Positions 27,426 to 36,343 of a stretch of 64,000 bases of DNA are shown piece after piece. A model generated the notes under the pieces. That model was not told the DNA's origin. It ran no database searches and saw only the letters and a program-made list of their open reading frames with translations. The position numbers and the translations under genes are program-made. Origin of the DNA: JAAYZB01 sp035379945 (lineage in GTDB: Bacteria > Bacillota_I > Bacilli_A > Izemoplasmatales > Hujiaoplasmataceae); assembly GCA_035379945.1 (NCBI GenBank), contig DAOSWG010000006.1, positions 9,450-73,449 on the forward strand. The letters run 5' to 3'. The first letter of the stretch is position 1. Each line of letters opens with the position of its first letter.

Positions 27426-27650
27426 AAATGAAAGCAATGAGCGAGACAATGCCTTACGGTCGGAAAAAAAAGAGACCCTGTGGTCGGTGCGAACAGGGAT
27501 GATCCTCCGGTATGGATATCACTCGCGAGCGGAAGACTGAAAAAAGTAAGTTTTCCCGCCGGTCTGCGTTAAAGACGACAAGCGCCAGGAATTCCTGGAA
27601 CTAAGGTGGTACCGCGGTCAAGACCGTCCTCAGAGAGGAAGGTCTTTTTT
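27426..27650 (+). promoter_or_regulatory. T-box riboswitch, isoleucine type
   Basis: tRNA-sensing leader that allows read-through when uncharged tRNA-Ile binds. The conserved T-box AAGGTGGTACCGCGG is at 27603-27617. The specifier is read as ATC (Ile) at 27518-27520, followed by A and CTCGC, which pairs with GCGAG near 27444 as the base of stem I. A stem III palindrome CCAGGAATTCCTGG lies at 27585-27598. The terminator is AAGACC (from 27620) / GGTCTT with T6 ending near 27646. Confidence 0.92.
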
Positions 27651-27672
27651 ATTTATTCAGGAGGTTTTTAGA

Positions 27673-30420
27673 ATGGACAATAACAAAAACAATTACAAAG
27701 ACACGCTTCTGATGCCTAATACCGATTTCCCCATGCGGGGGAATCTCGGACAAAGGGAACCGGAGATCCAAGCGAAATGGGACGATTTGGACCTTTACAG
27801 AAAAGTCATGAAGAAAAACGAAGGTCGTCCTTTGTATGTACTTCACGACGGTCCTCCTTACGCCAACGGATCGATCCATGCCGGCACGGCAATGAACAAG
27901 ATCTTGAAAGATTTTGTCATCCGCTACCGGAACATGGCAGGATATAAGGCGCCCTATCTGCCCGGATGGGATACCCATGGTCTGCCAATCGAAAATGCCT
28001 TGTCGAAAGACCGGAAAGTCGACCGTAAATCGGTCGAAGTGGTCGCATTCAGAAAACTTTGTGCCGAATATGCCAAAGAACAGGTCGACATTCAACGCCG
28101 GCAGTTCAAACGTCTGGGTGTGTTGGGCGAATGGGAAAATCCCTATGTCACCATGGACAAACGTTTCGAAGCCGCCCAGATCAGACTCTTCGGCCAAATG
28201 GTTGAAAAAGGATTGATCTATAAAGGCCTGAAGCCAGTCTATTGGTCGCCTTCCAGCGAGTCCGCCCTAGCTGAAGCGGAAATCGAATACCACGATGTTA
28301 AGTCCCCTTCCATTTATGTGTCGATGCCGGTTGTGGACGGGAAAGGAATTTTGCCTGACGACGCTTTGATGCTGGTATGGACGACGACTCCCTGGACGAT
28401 TCCCGCCAATCTGGCGATTTGCGCCGGTCCTGATATCGAATATGCTCTTTTCACAACCGATAACAAAAAGAAATACGTAGCCGCAAAGAACTTGGTAGAA
28501 CAGTTGAAAGGCATACTCGGTTGGGAAAAAACAGAAATTCTGCATGAATACATTGGATCAGAACTCGAAGGAATCACATACAAACATCCGCTTTATGACC
28601 GCGTGTCCCCGGTCATCTTGGGCGATCATGTGACGATCGAGGATGGAACCGGCCTTGTCCATACCGCTCCCGGTCATGGCGAGGATGACTTCTTGGTCGG
28701 GCAGAAATACAATCTTGAAGCCTATTGTCCCGTCGATTCGCTCGGACGCATGACAAAAGAAGCCGGCAAACGGTTCGAAGGACTGTTCGTAGATGATTGC
28801 AACCCCGAAGTGATAAAAGCTCTTGACGAAGCCGGAAGCTTGTTAAAATCAGTCGAAATCGTCCATAGTTATCCGCATGACTGGCGGACCAAGAAACCGG
28901 TTATTTTCCGAGCGACTCCGCAATGGTTCGCTTCGATCGACATTCTCAAACAGGATATCCTGGATGCCATCAAAAAAATAAAATGGTATCCTTCATGGGG
29001 CGACGTGAGACTGTCCAACATGATTAAAGACAGAGGCAGTTGGTGTATTTCCCGCCAGCGGGCCTGGGGAGTTCCGATTCCGGCGTTTTATACCGAAAAA
29101 GGGAATCCGATCCTTAACAAGACAATCATCGAACATGTCGCCACGATCTTCGAAAAGGAAGGCTCCGATGCCTGGTTCACAATGAGTGCCAAGGAACTAT
29201 TGCCGGAAGGATATGTTAATGAAGAATCGCCAAACGGCATATTCCGGAAAGAAACCGACATCATGGATGTCTGGTTCGATTCCGGATCCAGCCATCATGG
29301 TGCCATGATCGAAAGAGGATTTCCGTATCCGGCCGATCTTTATTTCGAAGGTTCCGACCAATATCGCGGTTGGTTCAATTCAAGTCTCATCACGGGTATC
29401 GCCACTGAAGGCAAGAGCCCATACAAAACCCTGGTGTCCCATGGCTTCGTGTTGGACGGCGAAGGACGTAAAATGTCTAAGTCGCTTGGCAATACCGTTG
29501 ATCCGAACAAAATCTGCAACACGATGGGAGCCGATATCTATCGTCTTTGGGTATCCAGCGTCGACTACCAGGCGGATGTCAGATTGTCTGACGATCTTTT
29601 GAAACAAGTTTCCGAATCTTACCGCAAAATCAGAAACACGCTCAAATTTCTTTTGGGGAACCTGTTTGATTATGATGAAACCAAAAACAAAGTTCCCTAT
29701 GGACAATTGGAAGAGATAGACAAATACATAATTCTGAAGACAGACGGTCTCATGAAGGAAGTATTGGCATCTTACGACGATTTCCGCTTCGATGATGTCT
29801 ACCGGCTCGTAAACAACTATGTCGTTTTTCTGTCCGCATTCTATCTTGATTTCTCCAAGGATGTTCTATATATTGAAAAAGCCGATGACCTAAGACGCCG
29901 CCAGATCCAGACCGTCATCTATCACGCGACAGACAGTCTGCTTCGCATCATGACCCCGATAATTCCGCATACCGCATCGGAAGCTTATGATCTGATCCCC
30001 CACCGCGAAAAGGAAGATGTCTACCTGACGGATATATCAATGCCGGAAGAATATCCGGACGCCGTGGAGATCATAGATAAATATGATCGTTTCATGGAAA
30101 TGCGCGAAATCGTCCTTAAAGCGTTGGAACTGGCAAGAAACAATAAAGTGATCGGGAAAAGCATGGCCGCTCGCGTCGTTTTGTACCCTAACGAAGAATA
30201 TCAGAACCTGATCGACAACTTGCAATGCAATCTCCAACTGGTCTTCATTGTTTCCAAGCTGGAAATCAAGTCCGAAGGAAAAGGATCATACGACGAAAAC
30301 GGTCTTTCGGTCGATGTCTTTCCCTGTGAAGGAGTCGTCTGCGACCGTTGTTGGATGACTGTTCCAGATACCGATGAAAACGGGCTTTGCCCGCGTTGTC
30401 ACGACGTGCTTTTAAAATAA
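27673..30420 (+). CDS. ileS: isoleucyl-tRNA synthetase
   Basis: Class I synthetase, 915 aa. PPYANGSIHAGTAMNK (about residues 57-72) is the HIGH-motif region, here HAGT. The editing domain (CP1) follows, with WTTTPWTIPAN and the HTAPGHGEDDF loop. KMSKSLGNTVDP is near 600. The C-terminal zinc ribbon has CDRC...CPRC. It is under the isoleucine T-box. Everything is intact apart from the Thr in place of the second His of HIGH. Confidence 0.98.
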   Translation: MDNNKNNYKDTLLMPNTDFPMRGNLGQREPEIQAKWDDLDLYRKVMKKNEGRPLYVLHDGPPYANGSIHAGTAMNKILKDFVIRYRNMAGYKAPYLPGWDTHGLPIENALSKDRKVDRKSVEVVAFRKLCAEYAKEQVDIQRRQFKRLGVLGEWENPYVTMDKRFEAAQIRLFGQMVEKGLIYKGLKPVYWSPSSESALAEAEIEYHDVKSPSIYVSMPVVDGKGILPDDALMLVWTTTPWTIPANLAICAGPDIEYALFTTDNKKKYVAAKNLVEQLKGILGWEKTEILHEYIGSELEGITYKHPLYDRVSPVILGDHVTIEDGTGLVHTAPGHGEDDFLVGQKYNLEAYCPVDSLGRMTKEAGKRFEGLFVDDCNPEVIKALDEAGSLLKSVEIVHSYPHDWRTKKPVIFRATPQWFASIDILKQDILDAIKKIKWYPSWGDVRLSNMIKDRGSWCISRQRAWGVPIPAFYTEKGNPILNKTIIEHVATIFEKEGSDAWFTMSAKELLPEGYVNEESPNGIFRKETDIMDVWFDSGSSHHGAMIERGFPYPADLYFEGSDQYRGWFNSSLITGIATEGKSPYKTLVSHGFVLDGEGRKMSKSLGNTVDPNKICNTMGADIYRLWVSSVDYQADVRLSDDLLKQVSESYRKIRNTLKFLLGNLFDYDETKNKVPYGQLEEIDKYIILKTDGLMKEVLASYDDFRFDDVYRLVNNYVVFLSAFYLDFSKDVLYIEKADDLRRRQIQTVIYHATDSLLRIMTPIIPHTASEAYDLIPHREKEDVYLTDISMPEEYPDAVEIIDKYDRFMEMREIVLKALELARNNKVIGKSMAARVVLYPNEEYQNLIDNLQCNLQLVFIVSKLEIKSEGKGSYDENGLSVDVFPCEGVVCDRCWMTVPDTDENGLCPRCHDVLLK

Positions 30421-30432
30421 CAAAGAATAAGA

Positions 30433-30467
30433 GAAAGCCGGCAATCCGCTTGTCGGCTTTTCCTTTT
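30433..30467 (+). terminator. terminator after ileS
   Basis: 11-bp stem AAAGCCGGCAA (30434-30444) / TTGTCGGCTTT (30450-30460) with one G-U pair and a TCCGC loop, then TTCCTTTT. Confidence 0.8.
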
Positions 30468-30474
30468 GCTTTGA

Positions 30475-30503
30475 TTGACTTTTATGTCATATTAAAGTAT
30501 ACT
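30475..30503 (+). promoter_or_regulatory. promoter of the deoC operon
   Basis: TTGACT (30475-30480), 17-base spacer, TATACT (30498-30503). The leader is about 60 nt. No clear operator for a DeoR-type repressor was identified. Confidence 0.75.
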
Positions 30504-30572
30504 ATTATAGCATTAACAAACATCATATAACCTTGATTTAACGGCGTTTGTATACAGAAGGAGACATGTTTT

Positions 30573-31229
30573 ATGAAGATAAACAAATTGATAGATCATA
30601 CATACCTGAAAGCATTCGGAACCGTCAAGGAAATCGAAACTCTGGTGGCCGAAGCCATCAAGTACGATTTCAAAAGCGTTTGCGTAAATCCTTGCCATGT
30701 AAAGTATTGCAAGGAACAGCTTTTAAACACCGATGTGCTGGTATGTACGGTGATCGGATTCCCTCTAGGAGCCAATACTACGGAAACCAAAGTTTTCGAA
30801 ACCCTGGACGCGATTAGAAACGGAGCCGACGAGATCGACATGGTCATGAATATCGGAGCGTTCAAGGAAGGAAACGACGAATACGTCAAACAGGAAATCG
30901 AAGATGTCGTCAAGGCTTCTCTCGGCCGCACCGTCAAGGTGATTATCGAAACATGTTATCTTACGGAAGAAGAGGTTATCAGGGCAAGCGAACTGGTCGG
31001 CAAAACAGAAGCCGCATTCGTCAAGACGTCAACCGGATTCGGACCCACCGGAGCTACGATGGAAAATGTCAAATTGATGAAGGATAATTGTAACGGCAAG
31101 GAAGTCAAAGCCGCCGGCGGCGTTCGTACCAAGGAAGATTTAGAGAAAATGTTGGAGGCGGGAGCCACCAGAATCGGGACGTCGAACGGCGTTGCCTTGG
31201 TCAAGGGTGAAACCGGGAGCGGCTACTGA
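30573..31229 (+). CDS. deoC: deoxyribose-phosphate aldolase
   Basis: Cleaves 2-deoxyribose 5-phosphate to acetaldehyde and glyceraldehyde 3-phosphate. 218 aa. NKLIDHTYLKAFGT at the start, DEIDMVMNIGAF, the Schiff-base Lys in FVKTSTGFG (about 149-157), and KAAGGVRT. AAGGAG is 9 nt before the ATG. It is first in an operon with an unknown membrane protein and deoD. Confidence 0.97.
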   Translation: MKINKLIDHTYLKAFGTVKEIETLVAEAIKYDFKSVCVNPCHVKYCKEQLLNTDVLVCTVIGFPLGANTTETKVFETLDAIRNGADEIDMVMNIGAFKEGNDEYVKQEIEDVVKASLGRTVKVIIETCYLTEEEVIRASELVGKTEAAFVKTSTGFGPTGATMENVKLMKDNCNGKEVKAAGGVRTKEDLEKMLEAGATRIGTSNGVALVKGETGSGY

Positions 31230-31828
31230 TGGAAGATGGCCGTCAAAAAGCACTGATGGATTCCGCCATTAAACTGGCCTCCCCCATCAAATATACGATG
31301 AATATCACCAACACCGTGCTTTTCGCCGTCATTTTGTATGTCATGGACCGGATTTTTGAATTCGGAATCGATATCTATACCATTCTGATTTTTTTCGGTC
31401 TCTTGCTCATTTATATGTTCGCCCGCGATCTGATGATGAATTTTCAAGCCAAAAAAAAGGTCTTTTCCCAATATCAGTTCCTGCTTAAAAACAAACCGGG
31501 AATGGAATTGTATGTGCCAGTTCTTGGCCAAAGCGGTCTTTCCTTATTCGTCCGCAAAGCCGGCCTTTATTTATTGAACGGCGAAGTCTTCCTCGAGATA
31601 TTCCCGTCTCAGAAGGTCAAAGAAACAGAAACCAGGAACAAGACCGCCGTCGCTGGACGGGAGTTCGTCATTCACCGGATCGAAAAAGACCAGAAACAGC
31701 AATATTATCATGTAAAATCATCGGTAAGCGGAATGTATTACGATCTCTTGATACCGCTTGACGAAGAGTTCGTCTCCCTTTTGCAGACGCTGATTCAGAT
31801 ACCCGAACCTGAAAAGGAAGTGTCATAA
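31229..31828 (+). CDS. two-helix membrane protein in the deoC-deoD operon, unknown
   Basis: 199 aa. Two adjacent hydrophobic segments (about residues 23-45 and 48-66), then a soluble domain of about 130 residues with alternating beta-type segments (GMELYVPVLGQSGLSLFVRKAGLYLLNG). Its start overlaps the deoC stop (TGATG) and its stop overlaps the deoD start (TAATG), so it is tightly coupled to nucleoside salvage. No family recognised and no transporter motif seen; a membrane-anchored cytosolic domain is the best structural description. Confidence 0.8.
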   Translation: MEDGRQKALMDSAIKLASPIKYTMNITNTVLFAVILYVMDRIFEFGIDIYTILIFFGLLLIYMFARDLMMNFQAKKKVFSQYQFLLKNKPGMELYVPVLGQSGLSLFVRKAGLYLLNGEVFLEIFPSQKVKETETRNKTAVAGREFVIHRIEKDQKQQYYHVKSSVSGMYYDLLIPLDEEFVSLLQTLIQIPEPEKEVS

Positions 31829-32532
31829 TGCCAACACCGCATATTGAAGCAAGATTGCAGGATATCGCCAGGACGGTTTTGATGCCCGGAGATCCCTTGC
31901 GCGCCAAATTCATCGCCGATAAGTTTCTGAGTGACGTCAGAATAGTAAATGGCGTCAGGAACATGCTCGGATTCACGGGCAAATACAACGGCAAGGAAAT
32001 CACAGTGATGGGTTCAGGAATGGGAATGCCTTCGATCGGAATCTATTCCTATGAACTGTTCAAATTCTACAATGTCGAACGGATCATCCGCATCGGATCG
32101 GCAGGAGCCTATTCGCCGAAACTTAAACTGTTCGATACGCTTCTTGTGACCGAAGCATGGAGCGATTCCAACTTTGCCAATGCCCAAAACGGATACAAAA
32201 AGCATATTTTGAAATCATCGCCTGAACTTAATCTAAAATTGATCGAAAACGCGAACCGGCTGGGAATATCCCTGGCTCAGGGAAGAATCCATTCAAGCGA
32301 CGTGTTCTACCGCGAAAATCCCGATATCTATCTTGATTTCGTAAACAAACACAAATGTCTGGCCGTGGAGATGGAAGCATTCGCTCTTTTCCATGTGGCC
32401 ACCGTTCTCGACAAACAGGCGGCCTGCCTTCTGACAATCTCGGATTCGTTCGTGACCAAACAGGAAACGACGGCAGGCGAACGCGAAACCGCTTTTACCA
32501 ACATGATGAAGGTTGCCCTGGAGTTGGAATGA
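31828..32532 (+). CDS. deoD: purine-nucleoside phosphorylase, DeoD type
   Basis: Phosphorolysis of purine (deoxy)nucleosides. 234 aa, the hexameric high-molecular-mass family. MPTPHIEA at the start (His of the active site), VLMPGDPLRAKFIA, GSGMGMPSIGIYSYEL, RIGSAG, AVEMEAFALF and ISDSFVTKQETTAGERE. It provides (deoxy)ribose 1-phosphate for DeoB, encoded at 8576-9763. Confidence 0.97.
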   Translation: MPTPHIEARLQDIARTVLMPGDPLRAKFIADKFLSDVRIVNGVRNMLGFTGKYNGKEITVMGSGMGMPSIGIYSYELFKFYNVERIIRIGSAGAYSPKLKLFDTLLVTEAWSDSNFANAQNGYKKHILKSSPELNLKLIENANRLGISLAQGRIHSSDVFYRENPDIYLDFVNKHKCLAVEMEAFALFHVATVLDKQAACLLTISDSFVTKQETTAGERETAFTNMMKVALELE

Positions 32533-32537
32533 AAAGC

Positions 32538-32566
32538 ATGGATGTTTATCGCCGATAAACATCCAT
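32538..32566. repeat. perfect 13-bp inverted repeat between deoD and the M16 pair
   Basis: ATGGATGTTTATC (32538-32550), GCC, GATAAACATCCAT (32554-32566), with no mismatch. It begins 6 nt after the deoD stop and ends 8 nt before the next Shine-Dalgarno. The following T run is poor (TGTTCT), so it may be a weak terminator, an RNA processing or stability element, or an operator. Confidence 0.7.
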
Positions 32567-32586
32567 TGTTCTATAAGGAGACATCG

Positions 32587-33858
32587 ATGTTCAAAATTGC
32601 AACAAACCCGGGACAGACCCGCATAAGAGACATACATACCGATAAGTTCAAAGGTGTCCAGATATCGCTTTGTTTTATCGGCGATTTCAAAGAAAACAAT
32701 CTGAACGAAAGAGCACTTTTACCGGAAATACTCACTGGCGGAAACAAAAGACTTAAAGACAGGACAATGATTCAGCGCGAACTCGGAAGCCTGTACGGAG
32801 CTGAAATCGTCACATCCACAAGAAAAATCGGATTTCAGAGCGTGATCTCTTTCGATTTGATTTTTCCTTCCGAGAAGCATCTTCCCGGTAATCCGGTGAT
32901 TTTTCCTCAGGCGTTGTCGCTTCTAAAAGAACTTGTTTTTCAACCGGATTTCGGAGGATGCGATTATTTCAAAGACCTTTTCAAACTGGAAAAACGCTTA
33001 TTAAGGGAATCGCTTGAAAATGATTACCACGACCGGTTTCTCTATGGCTACGATTGTTTCCGCAAACGGATGTTTCCCAAGGAATTATTCCGGTTTTCCG
33101 CACGTGGAGAATTGGAAACGATCGACAATCTGACTGGGGAAAGCCTTGTCAAAGCATATCATGATATGATCGATAATGACCGGATAATGATTTATTCGAT
33201 AGGCGATTTTGATCGGAAATACCTGAATATTCTCGAAGATCTTGAAAAGTACGGCAATAATGATTCGTTATTACGTCCGATAGACGACGAAGGAACATTA
33301 CCCGATATTCCTACCGAATCGGAAGATTTGGCCGATGTCCATCAGTCAAGAATCTACATGGGTTACCGGACAAAAATCGTTCCGGGGCATCCCCTTTACC
33401 ATGCGCTTATCGTCGCTAACGTGCTTTTGGGGGATTCCGACCAATCGTCTTTGTTCTTGGAACTCAGGGAAAAACGTCATCTTGGTTACGATGTGTTTTC
33501 CAATTATATCGGAGACAAAGGCGTTCTTTTTGTCTTCGCTGCCATCGAGCCGGGAAAAGAAATCGAAGCCAAGGAACTGGCAAAAAGGATTGTTTCCGGA
33601 ATGAAAGACCGGGAAATCAGTGAAAAGGACCTGGAAATGGCCAAGGAAGTCATCGTGAAAAGAATTCATCAGGCAGCCGATTCTCCAAGTTCGACAGTCA
33701 ACCGGATCTTTTTTTACGATCTGTTCTATAACAAAGAATACGATATGCAATCGTCGATCGAAGACATCAGACGGGTGTCGAAGGAAGATGTCCGTCAAGC
33801 ATATTCATCCCTTTTTCTCGATACAGTCTATGTGAACAAGAGGAGGGGAATATTATGA
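32587..33858 (+). CDS. M16-family peptidase-like protein, YfmF-type (inactive partner)
   Basis: 423 aa. It has the paired M16 fold pattern, but the HxxEH zinc motif is absent at the expected place (ALLPEILTGGNKRLKD instead). C-terminal half with SLFLELREKRHLGYDVFSNY and substrate-cleft residues. It resembles B. subtilis YfmF, which sits before YfmH. The ATG at 32587 has AAGGAG 6 nt upstream; the longer frame from 32542 runs through the inverted repeat and is rejected. It overlaps the next gene by 4 bases (ATGA). Confidence 0.85.
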   Translation: MFKIATNPGQTRIRDIHTDKFKGVQISLCFIGDFKENNLNERALLPEILTGGNKRLKDRTMIQRELGSLYGAEIVTSTRKIGFQSVISFDLIFPSEKHLPGNPVIFPQALSLLKELVFQPDFGGCDYFKDLFKLEKRLLRESLENDYHDRFLYGYDCFRKRMFPKELFRFSARGELETIDNLTGESLVKAYHDMIDNDRIMIYSIGDFDRKYLNILEDLEKYGNNDSLLRPIDDEGTLPDIPTESEDLADVHQSRIYMGYRTKIVPGHPLYHALIVANVLLGDSDQSSLFLELREKRHLGYDVFSNYIGDKGVLFVFAAIEPGKEIEAKELAKRIVSGMKDREISEKDLEMAKEVIVKRIHQAADSPSSTVNRIFFYDLFYNKEYDMQSSIEDIRRVSKEDVRQAYSSLFLDTVYVNKRRGIL

Positions 33859-35132
33859 CGATTAACAACGCCACGTGGTTATCCGGGGAAAAAATGCTTG
33901 ACATTAGGCTAACAAACGGACTTAGAGTTGTAGTTTTGCCAAAAAAAGGTTTTTTCCGCAAAGCCGTCACTTTAATAATTCCCTTTGGATCGGAAGATGA
34001 AAACATCGAATGCCAAGACGAGAAAATGAGTTTTCCCGCCGGATCGGCGCACCTTCTTGAGCACCTCTTATTCGAAAGCCAAGATGGCTTTTACACACGG
34101 AAGTTCACCGAAATCGGTTCTACGGCCAACGCTTATACGACCAACAACCGGACGGCCATTTATTTTTCAACCGTCGGGGCTATCGACGAACCTCTGAAAT
34201 TGCTTTTCGAAATGCTTGAGAACGTTGATTTCCGAAAAGATGCGATAAACAAAGAAAAGAAAATTGTCAGCGAAGAAATCTCCCTTTACGACGACGATGT
34301 CGAGCAGTCGCTATATTTTGATCTGATGCGTTCCCTATACCGATCAAACCCGGTTAAAAACGACATTGCCGGATCAAAGGAAAGCCTACGGACGATTTCC
34401 GCAGGCACTCTGGAAAAGGCATTTTCATGCTTTTATCGTTATCAAAACATGATATTGGTGATAGCGGGAGACGTTGATAAGGAAGCAATCATTACGCTCC
34501 TCGAAAATTTGGCATCAGACAATGTCTTGGTAAATGACCATTTCAAAAGAATTCGGAAAATCGATCCTGAAGGCCTTGCCAGGGAATATTATACGGAGAA
34601 ACGCGATCTACGCAACAGTATCGTGATGATGGGGATCAAACTGGAGAATTCAGTCTTAAGGACACCGATGGAAGCTGCCCTAGAAGAAATAAAAGGTTAT
34701 CTGTTTTTGGAGAATTATATGGGCAAGATGAGCGGCAGGGAACTGGAATTGCAGAAGCAAGGTCTGGTGAACGACACTTTCGACTTTTCACTTTCCGTCA
34801 CAACTAATTACGGACACATTATCTTGTATAGCGAAACCAAAAAACCGGAAGAAACAATGGAAGCTTTTCGAAATCTGTTTGCATTGACAAGGGAACACAT
34901 TGTCAAACCGGATGATTTGGAAAGACAGAAAAGAAAAATGATCGGCGATTTCGTACTTGCCTTCGACTCGGTTTCCCGATCATGTTCTCTTCTAAGCGAA
35001 TATCTTGCCAGGGGAGCGGATATATTTGTGATCATGGATGCCATCAACCGGATGACTCCGAAGGATTTACAGGAAACAGGAAACAAATACGCCCTGATGC
35101 CGCAGGCTTTCGTCCATTACGGCGTCCGCTAG
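33855..35132 (+). CDS. M16-family zinc metallopeptidase, YfmH-type
   Basis: 425 aa. The zinc motif HLLEH (HxxEH) lies at about residues 62-66, with the downstream Glu in KIVSEEISLYDDD. The pattern AYTTNNRTAIYFSTV is typical. It should form the active half of a heterodimer with the preceding protein. Substrates are unknown; family members degrade or trim peptides. Confidence 0.88.
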   Translation: MTINNATWLSGEKMLDIRLTNGLRVVVLPKKGFFRKAVTLIIPFGSEDENIECQDEKMSFPAGSAHLLEHLLFESQDGFYTRKFTEIGSTANAYTTNNRTAIYFSTVGAIDEPLKLLFEMLENVDFRKDAINKEKKIVSEEISLYDDDVEQSLYFDLMRSLYRSNPVKNDIAGSKESLRTISAGTLEKAFSCFYRYQNMILVIAGDVDKEAIITLLENLASDNVLVNDHFKRIRKIDPEGLAREYYTEKRDLRNSIVMMGIKLENSVLRTPMEAALEEIKGYLFLENYMGKMSGRELELQKQGLVNDTFDFSLSVTTNYGHIILYSETKKPEETMEAFRNLFALTREHIVKPDDLERQKRKMIGDFVLAFDSVSRSCSLLSEYLARGADIFVIMDAINRMTPKDLQETGNKYALMPQAFVHYGVR

Positions 35133-35150
35133 GATGAAGGGAAAATATAT

Positions 35151-36329
35151 ATGAACGAATGCAAGGTATATCTGAATAAGGGAGAGGATGAACGGATCCG
35201 TCGTGGCCATGTCTGGGTTTACAGTAATGAAGTAAACCGGATAACGGGACCGATCGAATCCGGCAACCTGTCGGATGTCTACACTTTTTCTGGGGATTAT
35301 CTCGGACAAGGTTTTTTGAACACGGCTTCAAAGATTTTCGTAAGGATTTTATCAAGAAATCCCGATGATGTAATCGACAACGTTTTTTTTAGAAAAAGAC
35401 TGGAAGCAGCGAAAACACATCGGGAGGATGCCGGATTAACCGACACATACCGGGCATGCTTCGGAGAAGCGGACGGGATTCCGGGATTGATCGTCGACAA
35501 GTATTCGGATTATCTATCCGTCCAGTTTCTGACGCTTGGCACCGATAAGAGAAAAGCCGATTTTGTTCAACTATTGAATGATATATACAATCCAAAGGGC
35601 ATCTATGAAAGAAGCGATGTCAAGGCTCGTGAAAAAGAAGGATTGGAACAAATTAAGAACTTGTTATTGGGAGTTGTGCCCGACCGTGTTATGATAAAAG
35701 AAGGAAACATCAAATTATACGTCGATATAAAAAACGGGCAGAAGACCGGAACTTATCTCGACCAAAGAAACAATCATCTGTCGATCATTCCGTTTGTTAA
35801 AGACAAATCAGTACTCGACTGTTTCTCGCATGACGGCAATTTTGCTTTGCAGGCGAAATTGGCAGGCGCTTGCCGCGCCACCGCCGTCGACATTTCCCAG
35901 GATGCCTGTCAGAGAATCTCGGAAAACGCCAAGCTTAACAATCTCGACATCGATATTGTGAAATCAGATGTGTTCGAATATCTTCGCATGGCCAACAGGC
36001 AGAAAGCGAAATATGATGTCATCATCCTGGATCCCCCGGCTTTTGCCAAGAAAAAAAGCGATGTGGAACAGGCAAGCAAGGGATACAAGGAAATCAACAT
36101 GCAGGCCATGGATCTTTTAAACGACGGCGGGTATCTCGTGACCTCGTCATGTTCTCATTATCTGGAGCTTAACCATTTTCTGGATATTCTGGCCGAAGCC
36201 GCCGCCGACAGAAAGAAAAACGTCCAAATGGTAAAACTGTCGCTGCAAAACAGCGATCACCCCGTCTTGCTTGGCAGCGATGAGACCATGTACCTTAAAT
36301 TCCTGATTCTCCGGATTCTGTCATACTGA
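35151..36329 (+). CDS. class I SAM-dependent rRNA methyltransferase, RlmI/YwbD-like
   Basis: 392 aa. An N-terminal PUA-like RNA-binding domain (about 1-80, RRGHVWVYSNEV), then a linker domain (YERSDVKAREKEGL), then the methyltransferase with VLDCFSHDGNFALQA (motif I), AVDISQDA, and the catalytic motif ILDPPAFAKKKSD. The family methylates cytosine C5 of 23S rRNA; the exact position is not deducible. Confidence 0.92.
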   Translation: MNECKVYLNKGEDERIRRGHVWVYSNEVNRITGPIESGNLSDVYTFSGDYLGQGFLNTASKIFVRILSRNPDDVIDNVFFRKRLEAAKTHREDAGLTDTYRACFGEADGIPGLIVDKYSDYLSVQFLTLGTDKRKADFVQLLNDIYNPKGIYERSDVKAREKEGLEQIKNLLLGVVPDRVMIKEGNIKLYVDIKNGQKTGTYLDQRNNHLSIIPFVKDKSVLDCFSHDGNFALQAKLAGACRATAVDISQDACQRISENAKLNNLDIDIVKSDVFEYLRMANRQKAKYDVIILDPPAFAKKKSDVEQASKGYKEINMQAMDLLNDGGYLVTSSCSHYLELNHFLDILAEAAADRKKNVQMVKLSLQNSDHPVLLGSDETMYLKFLILRILSY

Positions 36330-36343
36330 GAAAGGAGCACAAG

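Noticed and set aside
32587..33858. First M16 gene as a broken peptidase
   Set aside because: The missing HxxEH motif is normal for the YfmF-type partner of an active YfmH-type subunit, so it is not a pseudogene.
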